Positions 45,251 through 56,723 of a stretch of 64,000 nt of DNA are shown here, piece after piece (position 1 is the stretch's first letter; every line of letters begins with the position of its first letter). The notes beneath the pieces are model-generated. The model was not told the origin of the DNA, searched no databases, and saw only the letters and a program-made list of their open reading frames with translations. The translations under genes were made by a program, and so were the position numbers. The stretch comes from Labyrinthula sp. Ha (Eukaryota; Sar; Bigyra; Labyrinthulida; Labyrinthulaceae), in assembly GCA_015227615.1 (NCBI GenBank), contig JAALGZ010000002.1:2356001-2420000 (forward strand). Direction: 5' to 3'.

Positions 45251-47854
45251 TTAAATCGATACAAATCCGTAGTAATCTAATATTGATATGAATTCAATAC
45301 GAAGTTGGAAAGCATTGGTGGTTGATATCTCGAAAGAAATAACGAAACGTTCTGAAGAAGAATATTACCCAAGTATTTCTATCATTAGAGACTCCTAATT
45401 GGTGATATCGGCTTAGAGAGAGGCTTATTCAAGCACTTTTTCCTAGTCTCTATTCAAGTAGGGCTCTTGTCATTTACTTGGAAGATATTTTATGGCATAT
45501 GCTGTTTTCTATGCTTTAAATTCTAAGGTTCTTCCAATCTTTGACTTTGCATGAGCATATTTAGAAGCTCTGTTTATAATAACATGAATAAAGTTGAATT
45601 TCTACCGAGCTAGCTAAGCTGCTACGAGCACATAAGTATATATTTCTTAGGATATTTTGTAAAATTAAGTTTTATTAATAGATTCAATAAAGGAGAGAAC
45701 TTTCCATAATCCAAGGTTCAAGTATGCTAAATTCTCAAAAGAAACAAAATATGATAACCTAATATACGGTGATATTGATCTTAGACACCAATTGAATTTT
45801 ATGAGCGAAGTTCGAAGTAAATAGTGTTAGTGAGAATTGTATTTCTAATGAGAACTGTTGCAACCAAAGGTTAAACTTTCTGCATATTAAATATTAAGTT
45901 CTCTTATAACGTGTCCAATAGTTTCATTTACTGCATCTAGATATTTGTTTTCCCATTTCTAGTAAAAAGAATACCTAATAAAAGAAATACACTCTGTAGG
46001 AGTTGATAATACCTGTATTTAGTTGCTGAGACCATTACAAGTCATTGAACTTTGGTAGAGCACCTCTCGTTAGCTTAACATATCCCGGCATCTACTAGAA
46101 AATAGAAGAGAATAAAAGGCTAGACTAACCAAGTTTCCGTGATAAATGAAAAGATGAAAAGAGATGATATTCAAAACTTAGCTTCATTGATTTACTTTAA
46201 ACCACGGTTGAGCCAATCATCTTCAAAATGTTTCTGACTATGTATGAGGTCCCGTGTACAAATGAATTTAAGTTCAGCAAGAATGCTTGACAAGTGAAAA
46301 ACGCCTTCAAATTGGAAAAAATTACAGATTCTGTATTAATTGCTCACTGAAAGGAATGCTTGTCAGCTGAAGTTAAAAACAAAAACACAAGAGGAATATC
46401 TCCATACCTCATGACATCATGCTGCTGCTTTCCTAGTTTCTCACGAAACAAAACCTTACGTTCAGGCGTGGCGGTGCAAAATCATACAGGAAAAAGAAAC
46501 CTATTCTGACCAAAATTAAATCTAAGTTCCTTAAATTCTGCGCAACACATAGGTGACTTCCTGATACTCCACGTAAGCCTATACTTGACTTTAGAAATGC
46601 ATCTACCGGATTACCAGGCTAGTTACAGCTCCTTACTAAAGCTTGACCATGTCTCAGAGACTCAAAATAAATAGATCTTATAGCATTTAAAAAAGGCTAT
46701 GATAGTATCATGTCATGAAAATGACAACTGAACAGGTTTGAGTTATAGCTTCAACATTTGTATTCAATATTTAGTATGAGCTAAGAGTAGAAAAAATAAC
46801 AAATCACTATTGACTAAATGTTTAGGCAATCGCAAAGTTCAATTACTAGATACGTTAAAGTTGCAAAGCACTATAGTTTGTGGAAGTGCAGTTCACATGT
46901 CTGAAATAACGCTCGATACGTGTTACTGTTAACGAAATTTTAGTTTGCCTTCATAAGCAGTGCCTCAAAACATGTTCTTCCAAAAAACTAAAGTTTTTAT
47001 TTTAAAAAGTGATAATGAACTAAACAGAACCCACATGGAACACTGCGAGCTAGGTTCCATAAACAATAAGATGTACCTTTGCCATTTCTCAGTGTAATAT
47101 AATATTAAAAATATTTTGTTATTTTACTTATTCTGCAGTTTAAAAGAACAGTGAGATGCTATATAATTTGCAAACGCGACGAATATTGTTTCCTTACCCT
47201 AGCTGATTGTGTTCTTCTTTGAAATCAATTGATATTAACAACGAGTTGAAGAAGAACAATGCGTTAAAATGTTTCAAAGCTTATGATGCTGGTTATTACG
47301 CTTCTTAGAGTACCTAATCAATTACTTTATCTTAGGTTGTTTCAGATAGAGTACTGGGTAGGTTTGGTGATAAATAGCTTTGTCAGCTGCTATCTTACTG
47401 CTTAAGAACAGGTTTCTTACTTAGAACTATTCCCTGATGAGATAGATAAGAATTAAGTTGGTGCAATACTTAATTGAAATAATTTATGTCAACCAAATAT
47501 TTAAGTGACTAGATTATTTGCTTGCTAAGCTTTTCATAGCCTTCACTGGGCCTTAATTTAGTTGGTTAAATATGCTCAGTTGGATAACTAACGTGCTCTA
47601 GGCAATTAGCTGAGGACTAAAAAAGTATTTAACTGATTTACTCTTTTTAAGACTTCAATTGGCATACGAATAGAGGTGTTTTTACTTGTTTAATTACTTA
47701 GGTCTGAAATTAAGAGGTATTTTCCTATATGGAGGCCTAAGTCGACAAGTTTGTGAGACATTGGTTACTGTATTTTGGATCGGTTAATTAATTCTTTCTA
47801 ACTGCCCAGGATGGTTGTGAATAATCAAAGTAATTAAACAATAATTTCTATCAG

Positions 47855-47876
47855 ATATATATGTATATATATATAT
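47855..47876. repeat. AT dinucleotide microsatellite
   Basis: Twenty-two bases of alternating A and T, interrupted by one G. Likely length-polymorphic. Confidence 0.8.
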
Positions 47877-48270
47877 CATGCATCACCTATCTGCAGTGTG
47901 CTTGAGTAACCTCTCACTCATGACCCTTCTTCTGGAATAAGAAACTCTACACATGTTCATTGCTAACACTTTAAAGTTAATGAATTTAGTTAGTTTTCAC
48001 AAAATATCAACGAAAATTCTTAATGCAAGAGAAATGTTTAAATTCAACCTTAATGTTTAACTGCTTTTTGTCTTATTTCATGTTTTTTCTCTGTATGAAA
48101 AGGATCTCTTCTAGGTTTCAAGAATGTAACATAAATAGTTTGTTAACTATATTCTTAGCAGACTAACGGGTTTCATCTTATATATATGTGTTTACTGTTA
48201 AGATTATTGCCAGTTTCATTTATGTTAATAATTTTTTGACAGGTGTGGTTATTAAGTGAAAGAAATTTTG

Positions 48271-48421
48271 AATGGTAGAAAGGAGAAAACGTGCCGGGGG
48301 GGTTGGTTTAGTGGGTTCAAGTCTCACACGACGCAACAAAGGGCTTTGGGTCAGTTATGTCCTCCTTGTAAGATCGAAGGGTTTTAAACCTCCAAGTAGG
48401 CCCCAAAAAAATGGTAGAAAG
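48271..48421 (+). mobile_element. SINE-like tRNA-derived retroposon with 12-bp target duplication
   Basis: AATGGTAGAAAG occurs at 48271-48282 and again at 48410-48421. Between them lie 127 bp that are markedly richer in G+C than the surrounding desert and end in an A run just before the second copy, as left by target-primed reverse transcription. Near the 5' end are an A-box-like TGGTTTAGTGG (48304-48314) and a B-box-like GGTTCAAGTCTCAC (48314-48327), unusually close together. No second copy is in the window, so family membership is unproven. Confidence 0.55.
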
Positions 48422-48777
48422 AAAGTAGATTTCTAGTTTACTTCAACGACTGCCTTGATATATGATTAATTGAATTACACAAGAACATTTATATATGAGC
48501 ACAGGAGCAATGAATTTATTTATTTAGAACATAAGATAAATAATATTTTGATAAAAGTTGATACCAACGGTATTTCACTTGAAATATGCTTCGGCGGATG
48601 AGACGCCTTTGGGAAATACGTTGTACCTCGCTTTGACTTCAACACCTTTTCAATATTGACCAAATCTTTTAGTTAAATTCCTAAATGCAGTGACATTTTC
48701 CCGCTTTCGCATTAAACCAAAGTTTTCCTACTCTTCAAAAAACAATAACTTTTCCCAAAACTAAAATTATGTGCATT

Positions 48778-48849
48778 GGCCTCAGCCGTGAATCGAACAC
48801 GGAGCCTCTCGCACCCAAAGCGAGAATCATACCATTAGACCACTGAGGC
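48778..48849 (-). tRNA. tRNA-Pro (anticodon UGG)
   Basis: A full cloverleaf on the minus strand. The acceptor stem GCCTCAG (5', ending at 48849) pairs with CTGAGGC. The D arm is GGTCTAATGGTA, the anticodon stem CTCGC/GCGAG encloses loop TTTGGGT with anticodon TGG at 48815-48817, and the T arm is CCGTGTTCGATTCACGG. The loop and the internal A and B boxes are normal and there is no intron. A T4 run at 48763-48766 (read on the minus strand), some 12 nt past the 3' end, fits a Pol III terminator. The gene lies 79 bp upstream of, and divergent from, the NDK-like gene. Confidence 0.95.
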
Positions 48850-48928
48850 GTTTATGTAGGACTAGTTGTTCCTATAGCATATATAGTTGACAAGCATACA
48901 ATATTGATCAATAGTTATCATAACCAAA

Positions 48929-50149
48929 ATGAAAAGATTATTCAACAAATCCCTCTTGTCAAACCTAAGAACTGGATCTAATTTGCAACATTTGCCCAGA
49001 CGAGGGTTTTCAAGCACAAGTGAGGCGAATGCATTTAAGCTTAGTCCAACATCAGCTGCTATAGTGGTTTCAACAGTGGCTTTTGTATCTGCGGGAGTGT
49101 ATTTCACAAACACTTCAACGAAAGAAATTCCAGTTGCAGAAACTTTAGAACCCAATGGTCTTTCTGAAAAAGTTCTGCAGATTGAGGTAGATGTTGCAAA
49201 CCTGAAACTGGGTCTCAAGAATAAAGCCTTTGTGTTTATTAAACCACATGCAGTTACCAATGAAGTTGAAGAGTTGCTCAAAGCTAAATTTGACGCTTCG
49301 GGGATTAAAATCACCAAATCAGGAGAAATCAACCACAATGAAATTGATGAGAAGTTGCTAGTGGATACTCATTATGGCTCCATTGCATCAAAAGCCGTTA
49401 AACTTGACCCTGCGGAGCTCAACCTATCGGACAAAGCAAAAGCGGATTTTCAAAAGATGGCTGGGTTAAGTTGGGAGGATGCATTGAGTCAGAAGAAGGT
49501 TCTTAACGCAATGCAATATTCTGAAAAAACCGGCCTTAATTCTACCGCTATTGATGCTAAATGGTCGAAACTTGTTCGTGGTGAAAATCTCATCAAATTT
49601 GGTGGTGGGTATCTTTTTATATTTATTTGAGTTTATAGTTTCTACTGCGGAGATTTGGATGGAGAATATGTTATCAATGGATTTTATATGGCGATGAGGG
49701 AAAAATATACTGCCCCAGGAAAAAAAATTAAGTTCTTTACTGTTGAGTTTTCCCCAGTTCTAGTAAGTTGGGAGAAATTTAGAAACGAAATTTTGGGTTC
49801 CACTGACCCAAAAGCTGCAGAGCCAGGAAGTTTAAGGAATGAAGTATGGGCGAATTGGGAAAAACTAGGACTAGAAAGCGAACCAAACACTGGGGACAAC
49901 GGGGTACATGCAAGCGCATCTCCATTCGAAGCCTTTGCTGAAAGAGTAAACTGGCTAGGTGTTGCACTTGAGGAAGATTCTTGGGGTAGTACGTTGTTGT
50001 TGAATGGAGTTGATTTAGATAAACTGAAAGCAATGATGGGAGATGCACCAGTTGAGTATGAAGGAAAAGTACAAAGCAGCTTTGACCTACTTGAAGATTT
50101 AGACTCTGAAGACTGTTTGGAAAAAATTCTAGATATCGTGAAGGAGTAA
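48929..50149 (+). CDS. Mitochondrial NDK-like protein (nucleoside diphosphate kinase fold), two exons
   Basis: Exon 1 48929-49608, intron 49609-49638 (30 nt), exon 2 49639-50149; 396 aa, about 2.5 times a normal NDK. The first 35 residues are basic and hydroxylated with a likely cleavage site (LPRRGFSSTS), and a membrane helix follows (AAIVVSTVAFVSAGVYF), so it is probably anchored in a mitochondrial membrane. The NDK part begins AFVFIKPHAVTNEVEELL and includes PGSLRNEVWANWEKLGL and DNGVHASASPFEAFAERVNW. This keeps the NxxHxSxS active-site arrangement, with His in place of the phosphohistidine of NDK. A large insertion lies between the first strand and the active site. Similar NDK-like proteins with HASASPFEA occur in protists and algae; whether they are active kinases is unclear. 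Confidence 0.85.
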
Positions 50150-50161
50150 ATCTATACATCT

Positions 50162-51432
50162 TCAACGACGTTTTTTCTTCTTCTTTTGTTTCGGTGTTCT
50201 CTTAATGAGCTTATTTTGGAACATCCACGGAAAGAAAACTCTCTTAAAATTTTCACGGATGCCAAAGTTGTAAATATTTTCTGGTTTAGTCTCAGGAAAC
50301 TCTATTGGCATCCTTGCTTGAAAAGAAGGAGCTTTTTCAGGATTAAGCAGTTCCTCCGGTGTCAGATTTCTAACTTCTTTCCCTTCATTTTTCATAGATT
50401 GAATTTTTTTCTTACAATTTTCAATTAATCTATCTTTATGTCTATAAAAGTGCTTCACATCATCCCACTTTGCTGTTTCATTTGTTGTTAACCCACTTGA
50501 AACTAAATACAAATGATATCCAATAAAAGCTAAGAGCACAAAACTCATCACAAAACATAGAGTTAACAGCATGCACACAAGCGTGTAGTGATGAAACAAA
50601 TATTGTACCAGTAGAGTATAGCTAAAAGCAACTTTAGCTCCTGTAACTCTATTTAAAAAATATCTGTTCGTTAAAATATTTGATCTTAAAACTTCTGAGA
50701 ATAAAATTGAAGAAAGCACAAAAGTTGCGTAGATTAAGTAAAAGAGAGTAGTTGCAAGAAATATAAGAAAATCTTTATAGTTTTCTTCCCCGACGCAATT
50801 GTTTATCCAAGGGCAGTGGTGATCAAACTTGGCAACACAGGTATTGCAAAAACCACAGTGCTTTGAACGAGCTAAAGAATAAAGTAAAACATCCTTTTAC
50901 CTAACTTTCTCGTCTTACACGTCTTACAATCTGCTTTTACATAGAAAAAACCATCGTATTTGTGATGATCATAGATTTCCAAATTTTTCGAAGTTATTAC
51001 TCCTGCGTTTGAATAAGATGCTTTATAGAATGTATACATCACCATAGAAAGGAACAAGTATGGCAAAACCGTATGCTCTGGGCCAAGTACCAAATTAGGA
51101 ACTAGATGCGAATACTTGATGTGATATAGAAAAGTTCCACCAGCTACTAGAAGTATATAGAATAGTTGCATCAAAGGATTTTTTTGGTTTACAACATAGT
51201 CATATGTTTTCTTCGTATTGTTCAAACAACAAGGACCGACAATTGGGATGGAGAAAATAAGCGAGCGACAAGCACTGGGTAACTGTCCTAAAAAGTTTAA
51301 TTGTATAGAATATATACTTAAGAAGAAGCGAGAAATAAATCCATTTATTCCATCACCATTTGGATTTCCAAAGAAGAAGAGAAATGAAATTAATAAGACA
51401 AAGATGATGTAGAGCACTAATACTACGTTCAT
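50162..51432 (-). CDS. DHHC palmitoyltransferase, Swf1/ZDHHC4-like, two exons
   Basis: Exon 1 50901-51432, intron 50872-50900 (29 nt), exon 2 50162-50871; 413 aa. It S-acylates cysteines of membrane proteins, probably at the ER. The intron cuts the Cys-rich domain: [20 protein letters not shown], then [20 protein letters not shown] with the catalytic DHHC. Membrane segments precede it ([20 protein letters not shown] and two more) and follow it ([39 protein letters not shown]). The TTxE motif is present as [26 protein letters not shown] near the end and a polylysine tail, KQKKKKKRR, match the Swf1/ZDHHC4 subgroup, which works in the ER; the tail could act in ER retention. CCACGTCAT lies 32 bp upstream of the start. 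Its stop lies 12 bp from that of the NDK-like gene. Confidence 0.92.
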
Positions 51433-51463
51433 CTTTATACTTTTGGCAAATTACCTAAAAGTG

Positions 51464-51472
51464 ATGACGTGG
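51464..51472 (-). promoter_or_regulatory. CCACGTCAT motif upstream of the palmitoyltransferase gene
   Basis: Same nine bases, same orientation and similar distance from the ATG (32 bp) as in front of DMAP1 (23259-23267). Confidence 0.35.
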
Positions 51473-54400
51473 AATTTAAAACTTTCTTTTTAAACAAAGC
51501 AAAAGATAAAACACTCTACAAAGAAAAGAAAACTTCTTTTGCCCTTTAGAAGAATGAATTCTGAAATAATGAAGTTGCTCCAAAATTAGGAAGAAAAATA
51601 ATAATTGAGTTTTCTGTAATGGTTGTCTATTTTTGGGGGCGATTGCAAAGAATTGAAACTATCATGTGTAATGGACTTTTATGCTTCTTGGAAAATCTAC
51701 CTAATTACTTATCCACAGGGATATTCCTCAAACGCTTCAAGAGCTTAGAAATAATTATGGGTTAAACTGAGAGATTAAGTATTAAATTATCATCGTAGAA
51801 CTTAAATAAGGAAGAAAAAAGGTAAATCTGTTGGACGGATACTGAGTTGGTACCACATGCAGTGCCAGTAGATTAGCATTCTATGTGATCAAGAATTGGC
51901 GATTACCTCCATAACAATGGTATATACTTAAATTTATAATTATTTAAGACTTTTGTACAAAAGCTATGTTATGCGACTTCACGTCATACCCCATTAACAC
52001 AACTCCTCGAAGTAAATTAACTTCAAAAATAGAAACATCAAGAAATCCATACTATACATTTAGGAAAATTCTAATTATTTGGGCATAACATATAACCGAT
52101 TGCTACATGCCATTTTATTTTGTATGAAAAAAAAAGTCCGATGCAGCATAATAATATATATACCACCGTTCTCACCCGAGCTCTTAGTCTTTACGAATCT
52201 AAGCTTTTAAATATTGTAGTTGAACACTTATTCAAGTAGATATTTTCAACACAGAAATGTTTTGTGAAAAAAAAAGGAGTTTAGGATAATAACATTTTCT
52301 CAACCTGGTAGGAAGATCACTCTTAAGTGTTGGAGCAGCACGGGGAGAGTTAACTTTAAACATGGATTGCAGTTTCTTAAGATTTGGTGTACGGCGAGCC
52401 TCAACAAAAACGCTCACAGAAAAAAAATATTCTTGTAACTTAACCACTTGTGGAAACTAAACTTACCTATGCTTTCTCGTTTTTATAACAGCAGCTTATC
52501 TGGAAGCTTTTTCAGTGAGTACAAATCTCAATGAAAGAAATCTAAGTTTATTTCGAATGTGCCTTTTGCACAGAAAATGACTAGATGTAAGTATAATTTC
52601 AGATTTTTGCACAGTGAATTCCTTATGCCCTCATCTACCATACTGTATGAAGCATATATGACTCTGAGCCCTTATTCTTTCGCATCCCTCAAGTTTTTTG
52701 GAAACCGTCTTAGGCTCCTGAGGAGACTTTGCACTTAATAGGTGTTCCATGCCAACAGGCTATAACCGCGCAACCTATCCCTATTATTAACAGCAGAAGG
52801 AACAATAAGGATTGTTGCTGTATGTAAATTTTTATACATTCTGTATAAATGGTTTATGAGCAATACTCTTTTCCTGTGGGACTACTACTGAGATTCGATG
52901 ACGAATTTTATAGAAGTACAAAATTATAGGATAAATGGAATTTGGATAAAAAAATACTGCTATAGTATCCAATAAATTATCCATAACCAATAGAAACATA
53001 GCCCCCTGGAAATGAAATTTTAACATTTTCTTAGATAGAGAAGAAAAGTCCTTATACTTTTGTCAAGCTTAGATGGCTTTGAACCATGTTTGATTACTTT
53101 GTATTCATTTATTTAGGAAGCTAAATAAGAAGCAAAGTAATTATTGATGTCAAATATGTGACGTGTCTGTTTAAATAGTTGAGAATATGCGATATGCTGG
53201 GCAGGCCAAGGTTTTAGCTTCCATCGTAATCCTCAACTCTCAAAAACTCCTGTAAATCTAAATATCAGGAGTTTCCCTTATTACATGTGTTACCATTGGT
53301 ACAATGGTTTCTGTTTACATCCTCTGAGGCAATATAACCAGATTAGCAAATCATAATTTGCAGACTAGCATTAATAAATATAAAAGGTCTCGGCTAACTA
53401 GATATGTTTAGCCAGTGATTGGTTCTACTGTCAATTGGATATAGTTTTGATAAAACTTCTCTTTATTTCGATCATACCGATAATCTGAGAGCTTGTTCAA
53501 GATTTATCCTTAGTTGATGTATAGTTGTAAGACTGCTTTGTTTGCTGAGCGAATTCTTCAGTACATTTATAACTTCATCCAAATGTAAATATTGTTAATA
53601 AAACAAGTTTGATTACTAAGGATAAGTTTCTGCATAGAAGTTTAACGGGGAAAGAGACGCCCTTGTACTTAAAGCATTGTTTACATCAAACGCCAAGATC
53701 GATGACTAGAGTAGTGTTAATCAAAAGTGTATTTATTGGTATTGACACAAAGGCTTCAATTTTAACTTCTTTGTTAATGTTATAGCATGAATTTCTAAAA
53801 ATATAATTAACCCTTGTGGATGCATTCCAGCATTCTCCTAAGAAATAATCTCATCCAAAACATTGCGAGAAGGGTTGAAATCGTTTCTTTAACTAAATAA
53901 ATGAAAATTGAATATCAAGATTTCGGTTAATCACGATTACACAACCGCTATGTTGATACATCTTGTTGAAAGGGGGGTTGTTTCTTAGAAAAACAAATAA
54001 GTGGCCATTTTATTGCTTCTTCTGATACATGGGTTGATCTCCTGATTCTCCGTCGTAGAGGAGGACTTTTGAGCAAACCTGTCAACATACTTTGTGGGAT
54101 TTGCCCTGACACAGTCTATTGTTCTTTAGTTAGCTTATTCTAGATTAATTGTAAGCTTAATCTTGTAGTGGTACTCAAAAATTCCTTTAATGTTAGAATT
54201 TCTAATGTTAATGGCAATAAATTGGTGAATTGCTGAAGTTACTGAAGTAATCACTTAACATTGAATAAAAACAAACTCTTCCCAAAATCCAAGCTCGCCC
54301 CATTCATCGATGAAATCGTTGAATCACACAGCGTTCATCCAATAGAAAATCCCTAAACCTAGGCTGCACTGTTAGGGAAATGTTAATGCGTGCGATGGTA

Positions 54401-54659
54401 TTCAAATAGTGAAACAGTAAATGCGAGTGTTGTATCGCTTGACATAAATGAAGAGCTTAATAATTGACACAGAGCATAAAAAAAAAAATCAAACTAAATC
54501 TACTTTTCCCTCTTATTGCCAACAAGTCCTAAGATCACTTCAGTCTTTTTTTCTTTGAGCATGTAGCATCTCGGTGTTACATATTATGATTAACTCTAGC
54601 TGCTACATTTTATCTTCTTGTAGCTCAAAATTAGTAGGTTACATCCCTGTTTCTGAGCT

Positions 54660-54960
54660 TTACATATGTACAGTGAAAGTAAGTGTAGACAAGGTGATCC
54701 TTTCTAAGAAATTTTTACTTGATCCAACAAAGTTCTCTGGTTTCGGTAGACTAGGGATTGTTAGCACTTTGATTAAACTAGTTTGATCTGTTTTAAGCGT
54801 TCTTCTTGACAACAAGGATGATGCAACCATGTTGTGGTTGAGATGTTTACAGATTCTTGTGTCCCTAACTGCAAGATGCGTTGCTCTTAGATAAACTTTT
54901 GAATACAGATGAAACAAAAACGTTAGTTCTTCTGGTTCTATTGCCTTGAACTCTTAACTT
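54660..54960 (-). mobile_element. Possible Ty1/copia RNase H remnant
   Basis: Minus-strand residues with a KVYLRATHLAVRD block, followed about 35 residues later by an LTIPSLPKPENF block, resemble the KHIxxRxHFxR...ADxLTKxLPxxKF end of copia polyproteins. Strongly decayed and old; no terminal repeats seen. By-eye resemblance only. Confidence 0.2.
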
Positions 54961-55597
54961 AACATTAACTCTTTCTGCTTTTTTGCTTAGTAAACTGTGG
55001 ATCTACATTGACTATACCATTTTCTATTTGTGCTTTGCATTCAAGAGCCTAGTTGCATTTGGAGTAAAAAATCCTAGTATAGAGTAACTTTCTCTTAGCA
55101 CATATACAAATTTAGTGCAGAAGTTTCCTACCTAACTTTGATATTTCTATATAGCGTAGAAGCATATTCTTCAATGTTTCTAATCAGGTAAGATGCTTGC
55201 TGATTATTACTCCCACGAAAAAGTCATACTCCTCTGTAACAGTGGACTGAGTTAGCTGGTAGTGTTCATAAAGCTACTTGACAGATAGCGGTAATCATAA
55301 AGATTTCTTAGGTTTCTGCTTTTGTGTTGCCCAAAATTTTTGTGCCTATGTTTACGTCAACTTTTTGTTTTTCCAACTCTTGACTATTATCCGTTAAAAT
55401 GAAAGATAATCGAATGCCGTATTTCCGAGATATCTCCACGATACTCACCAAAATAATATTTAGTACTTATTTAGACTACTTTACACTTAATCAATATCGA
55501 AAAACTTAACGTGTTCCACTAATTACCGATAAAGTTTCAGAATCAAAACACTATTCTTAACTCGTCTGAACAGTACGAAAATAAAACACGAAAGAAA

Positions 55598-56662
55598 ATG
55601 AGTCAAGCTAAAGAAAGAAAGAATCAATGGTTAAAAGAATATAGAAGGAAAATTAAAAAAGAAAAATCTATTGAAGAATCTAAAGAAAAGGTTTTAATTA
55701 TGGAATTATCCAAGTTAAAGAAAGATGAGTTTCGATTAAGAGAGTTGGAAAGAGATTCAGAGAGATTACGAAAAGTAGCTTTAGATTCCTGGTATTCTCT
55801 CTATCTTCTAGAACAAAATGATAATCTAAGACAACAAACAATGGAACTTCGAGCTAAAGCAAGTTTAATAAAGAGTGCTCTTTACTTGAAGAATGATTTT
55901 CCTGAATATGATCCAAAACAAATCTTTTACGTAACTTTTCGTTTTTCAAACCAAATTATTCAAACATTACACACTTTTCAAAAACAAATGAAACAATTTA
56001 AAATGTTTAAGAGTAATATTAGATTACTTGAAGGAACAGCAGATATAAAAAGTTCATTAAATAAACAAATATCTATGAAAAAATTAAATTACTTTAAAGT
56101 TCAAAGTGTGCGGATTGATGAAGAAGCTTCAAGATTTCTTAGAATAAAATATTCAATAAAAGAAATACCTTTTCAAATGTTAGTAAATTTGACATATGGT
56201 ATATTTACTCATCATGATTATCAAAGTACTTGGTCAAATGTTCATTCAGATATTCATCCAGATGTAATACACCTTGATTTAACTAAAGAAAAATCTATGT
56301 TAAAGTATTTTATGGATCGTGCAGCTATACCTGTTAAAGCTGTTTCTTTTACAAAAATGAAAAAATTGAAACAAAGAGGTTTTGGTTATTTTATTTACTA
56401 TGCATATATTTTACAACAAAAAGATAATTATGCTTGTATAACTATGTGTCCTATGGTTTTTAATAATTTTTTTCAAGAATTTATACCTATGGAACAAGTT
56501 GCTTTTATTTCGTTTAGAAAATTAAACAAAGATAAACCTATAGTTGAAGGAATATTTTCTTGTACAACTCAAGCTGTTACTCAAAGAATAAAAGATTTTA
56601 TGTTTTTTATAGAACAATTGTGCACTATTTATACACATTCTAAAAATAAATTAAACTCTTAA
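55598..56662 (+). CDS. START/M96-like protein with basic coiled-coil N-terminus, 354 aa
   Basis: Single exon. The first 90 residues are basic and helical (RKNQWLKEYRRKIKKEK, then a heptad-like ELSKLKKDEFRLRELERDSE), resembling a bZIP or simple coiled coil. The rest (about 110-345) is a mixed alpha/beta domain with long strands and a C-terminal helix, TQRIKDFMFFIEQLCTIY. This layout recalls the M96 mating-specific/START-like family known from oomycetes and other stramenopiles. The match is by architecture, not by a decisive motif. A+T-rich codon use (many Ile, Lys, Asn codons) is more extreme than in island 2 genes. It converges on the paralogue of the 254-1397 gene with 61 bp between stops. 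Confidence 0.6.
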   Translation: MSQAKERKNQWLKEYRRKIKKEKSIEESKEKVLIMELSKLKKDEFRLRELERDSERLRKVALDSWYSLYLLEQNDNLRQQTMELRAKASLIKSALYLKNDFPEYDPKQIFYVTFRFSNQIIQTLHTFQKQMKQFKMFKSNIRLLEGTADIKSSLNKQISMKKLNYFKVQSVRIDEEASRFLRIKYSIKEIPFQMLVNLTYGIFTHHDYQSTWSNVHSDIHPDVIHLDLTKEKSMLKYFMDRAAIPVKAVSFTKMKKLKQRGFGYFIYYAYILQQKDNYACITMCPMVFNNFFQEFIPMEQVAFISFRKLNKDKPIVEGIFSCTTQAVTQRIKDFMFFIEQLCTIYTHSKNKLNS

Positions 56663-56723
56663 GATCAACTTTTTATGTACTACAACATCCCATATATTAC
56701 AGAAAATAGTATTATAAAAATTT

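Larger units (their letters stand above)
45251..48777. other. 3.5-kb gene-free region
   Basis: No coding region is supported. It contains an AT dinucleotide run at 47855-47876 and a SINE-like insert at 48271-48421 (both listed). Confidence 0.55.
51433..55597. other. 4.2-kb gene-free region
   Basis: No supported gene. A faint copia-like block lies near 54.66-54.96 kb on the minus strand (listed). The 160 bp before 55597 should hold the promoter of the START-like gene. Confidence 0.5.

Noticed and set aside
54351-54378. CCCTAAACC and TTAGGG close together, possible interstitial telomere repeat
   Set aside because: Single units in opposite orientations, not a tandem array.
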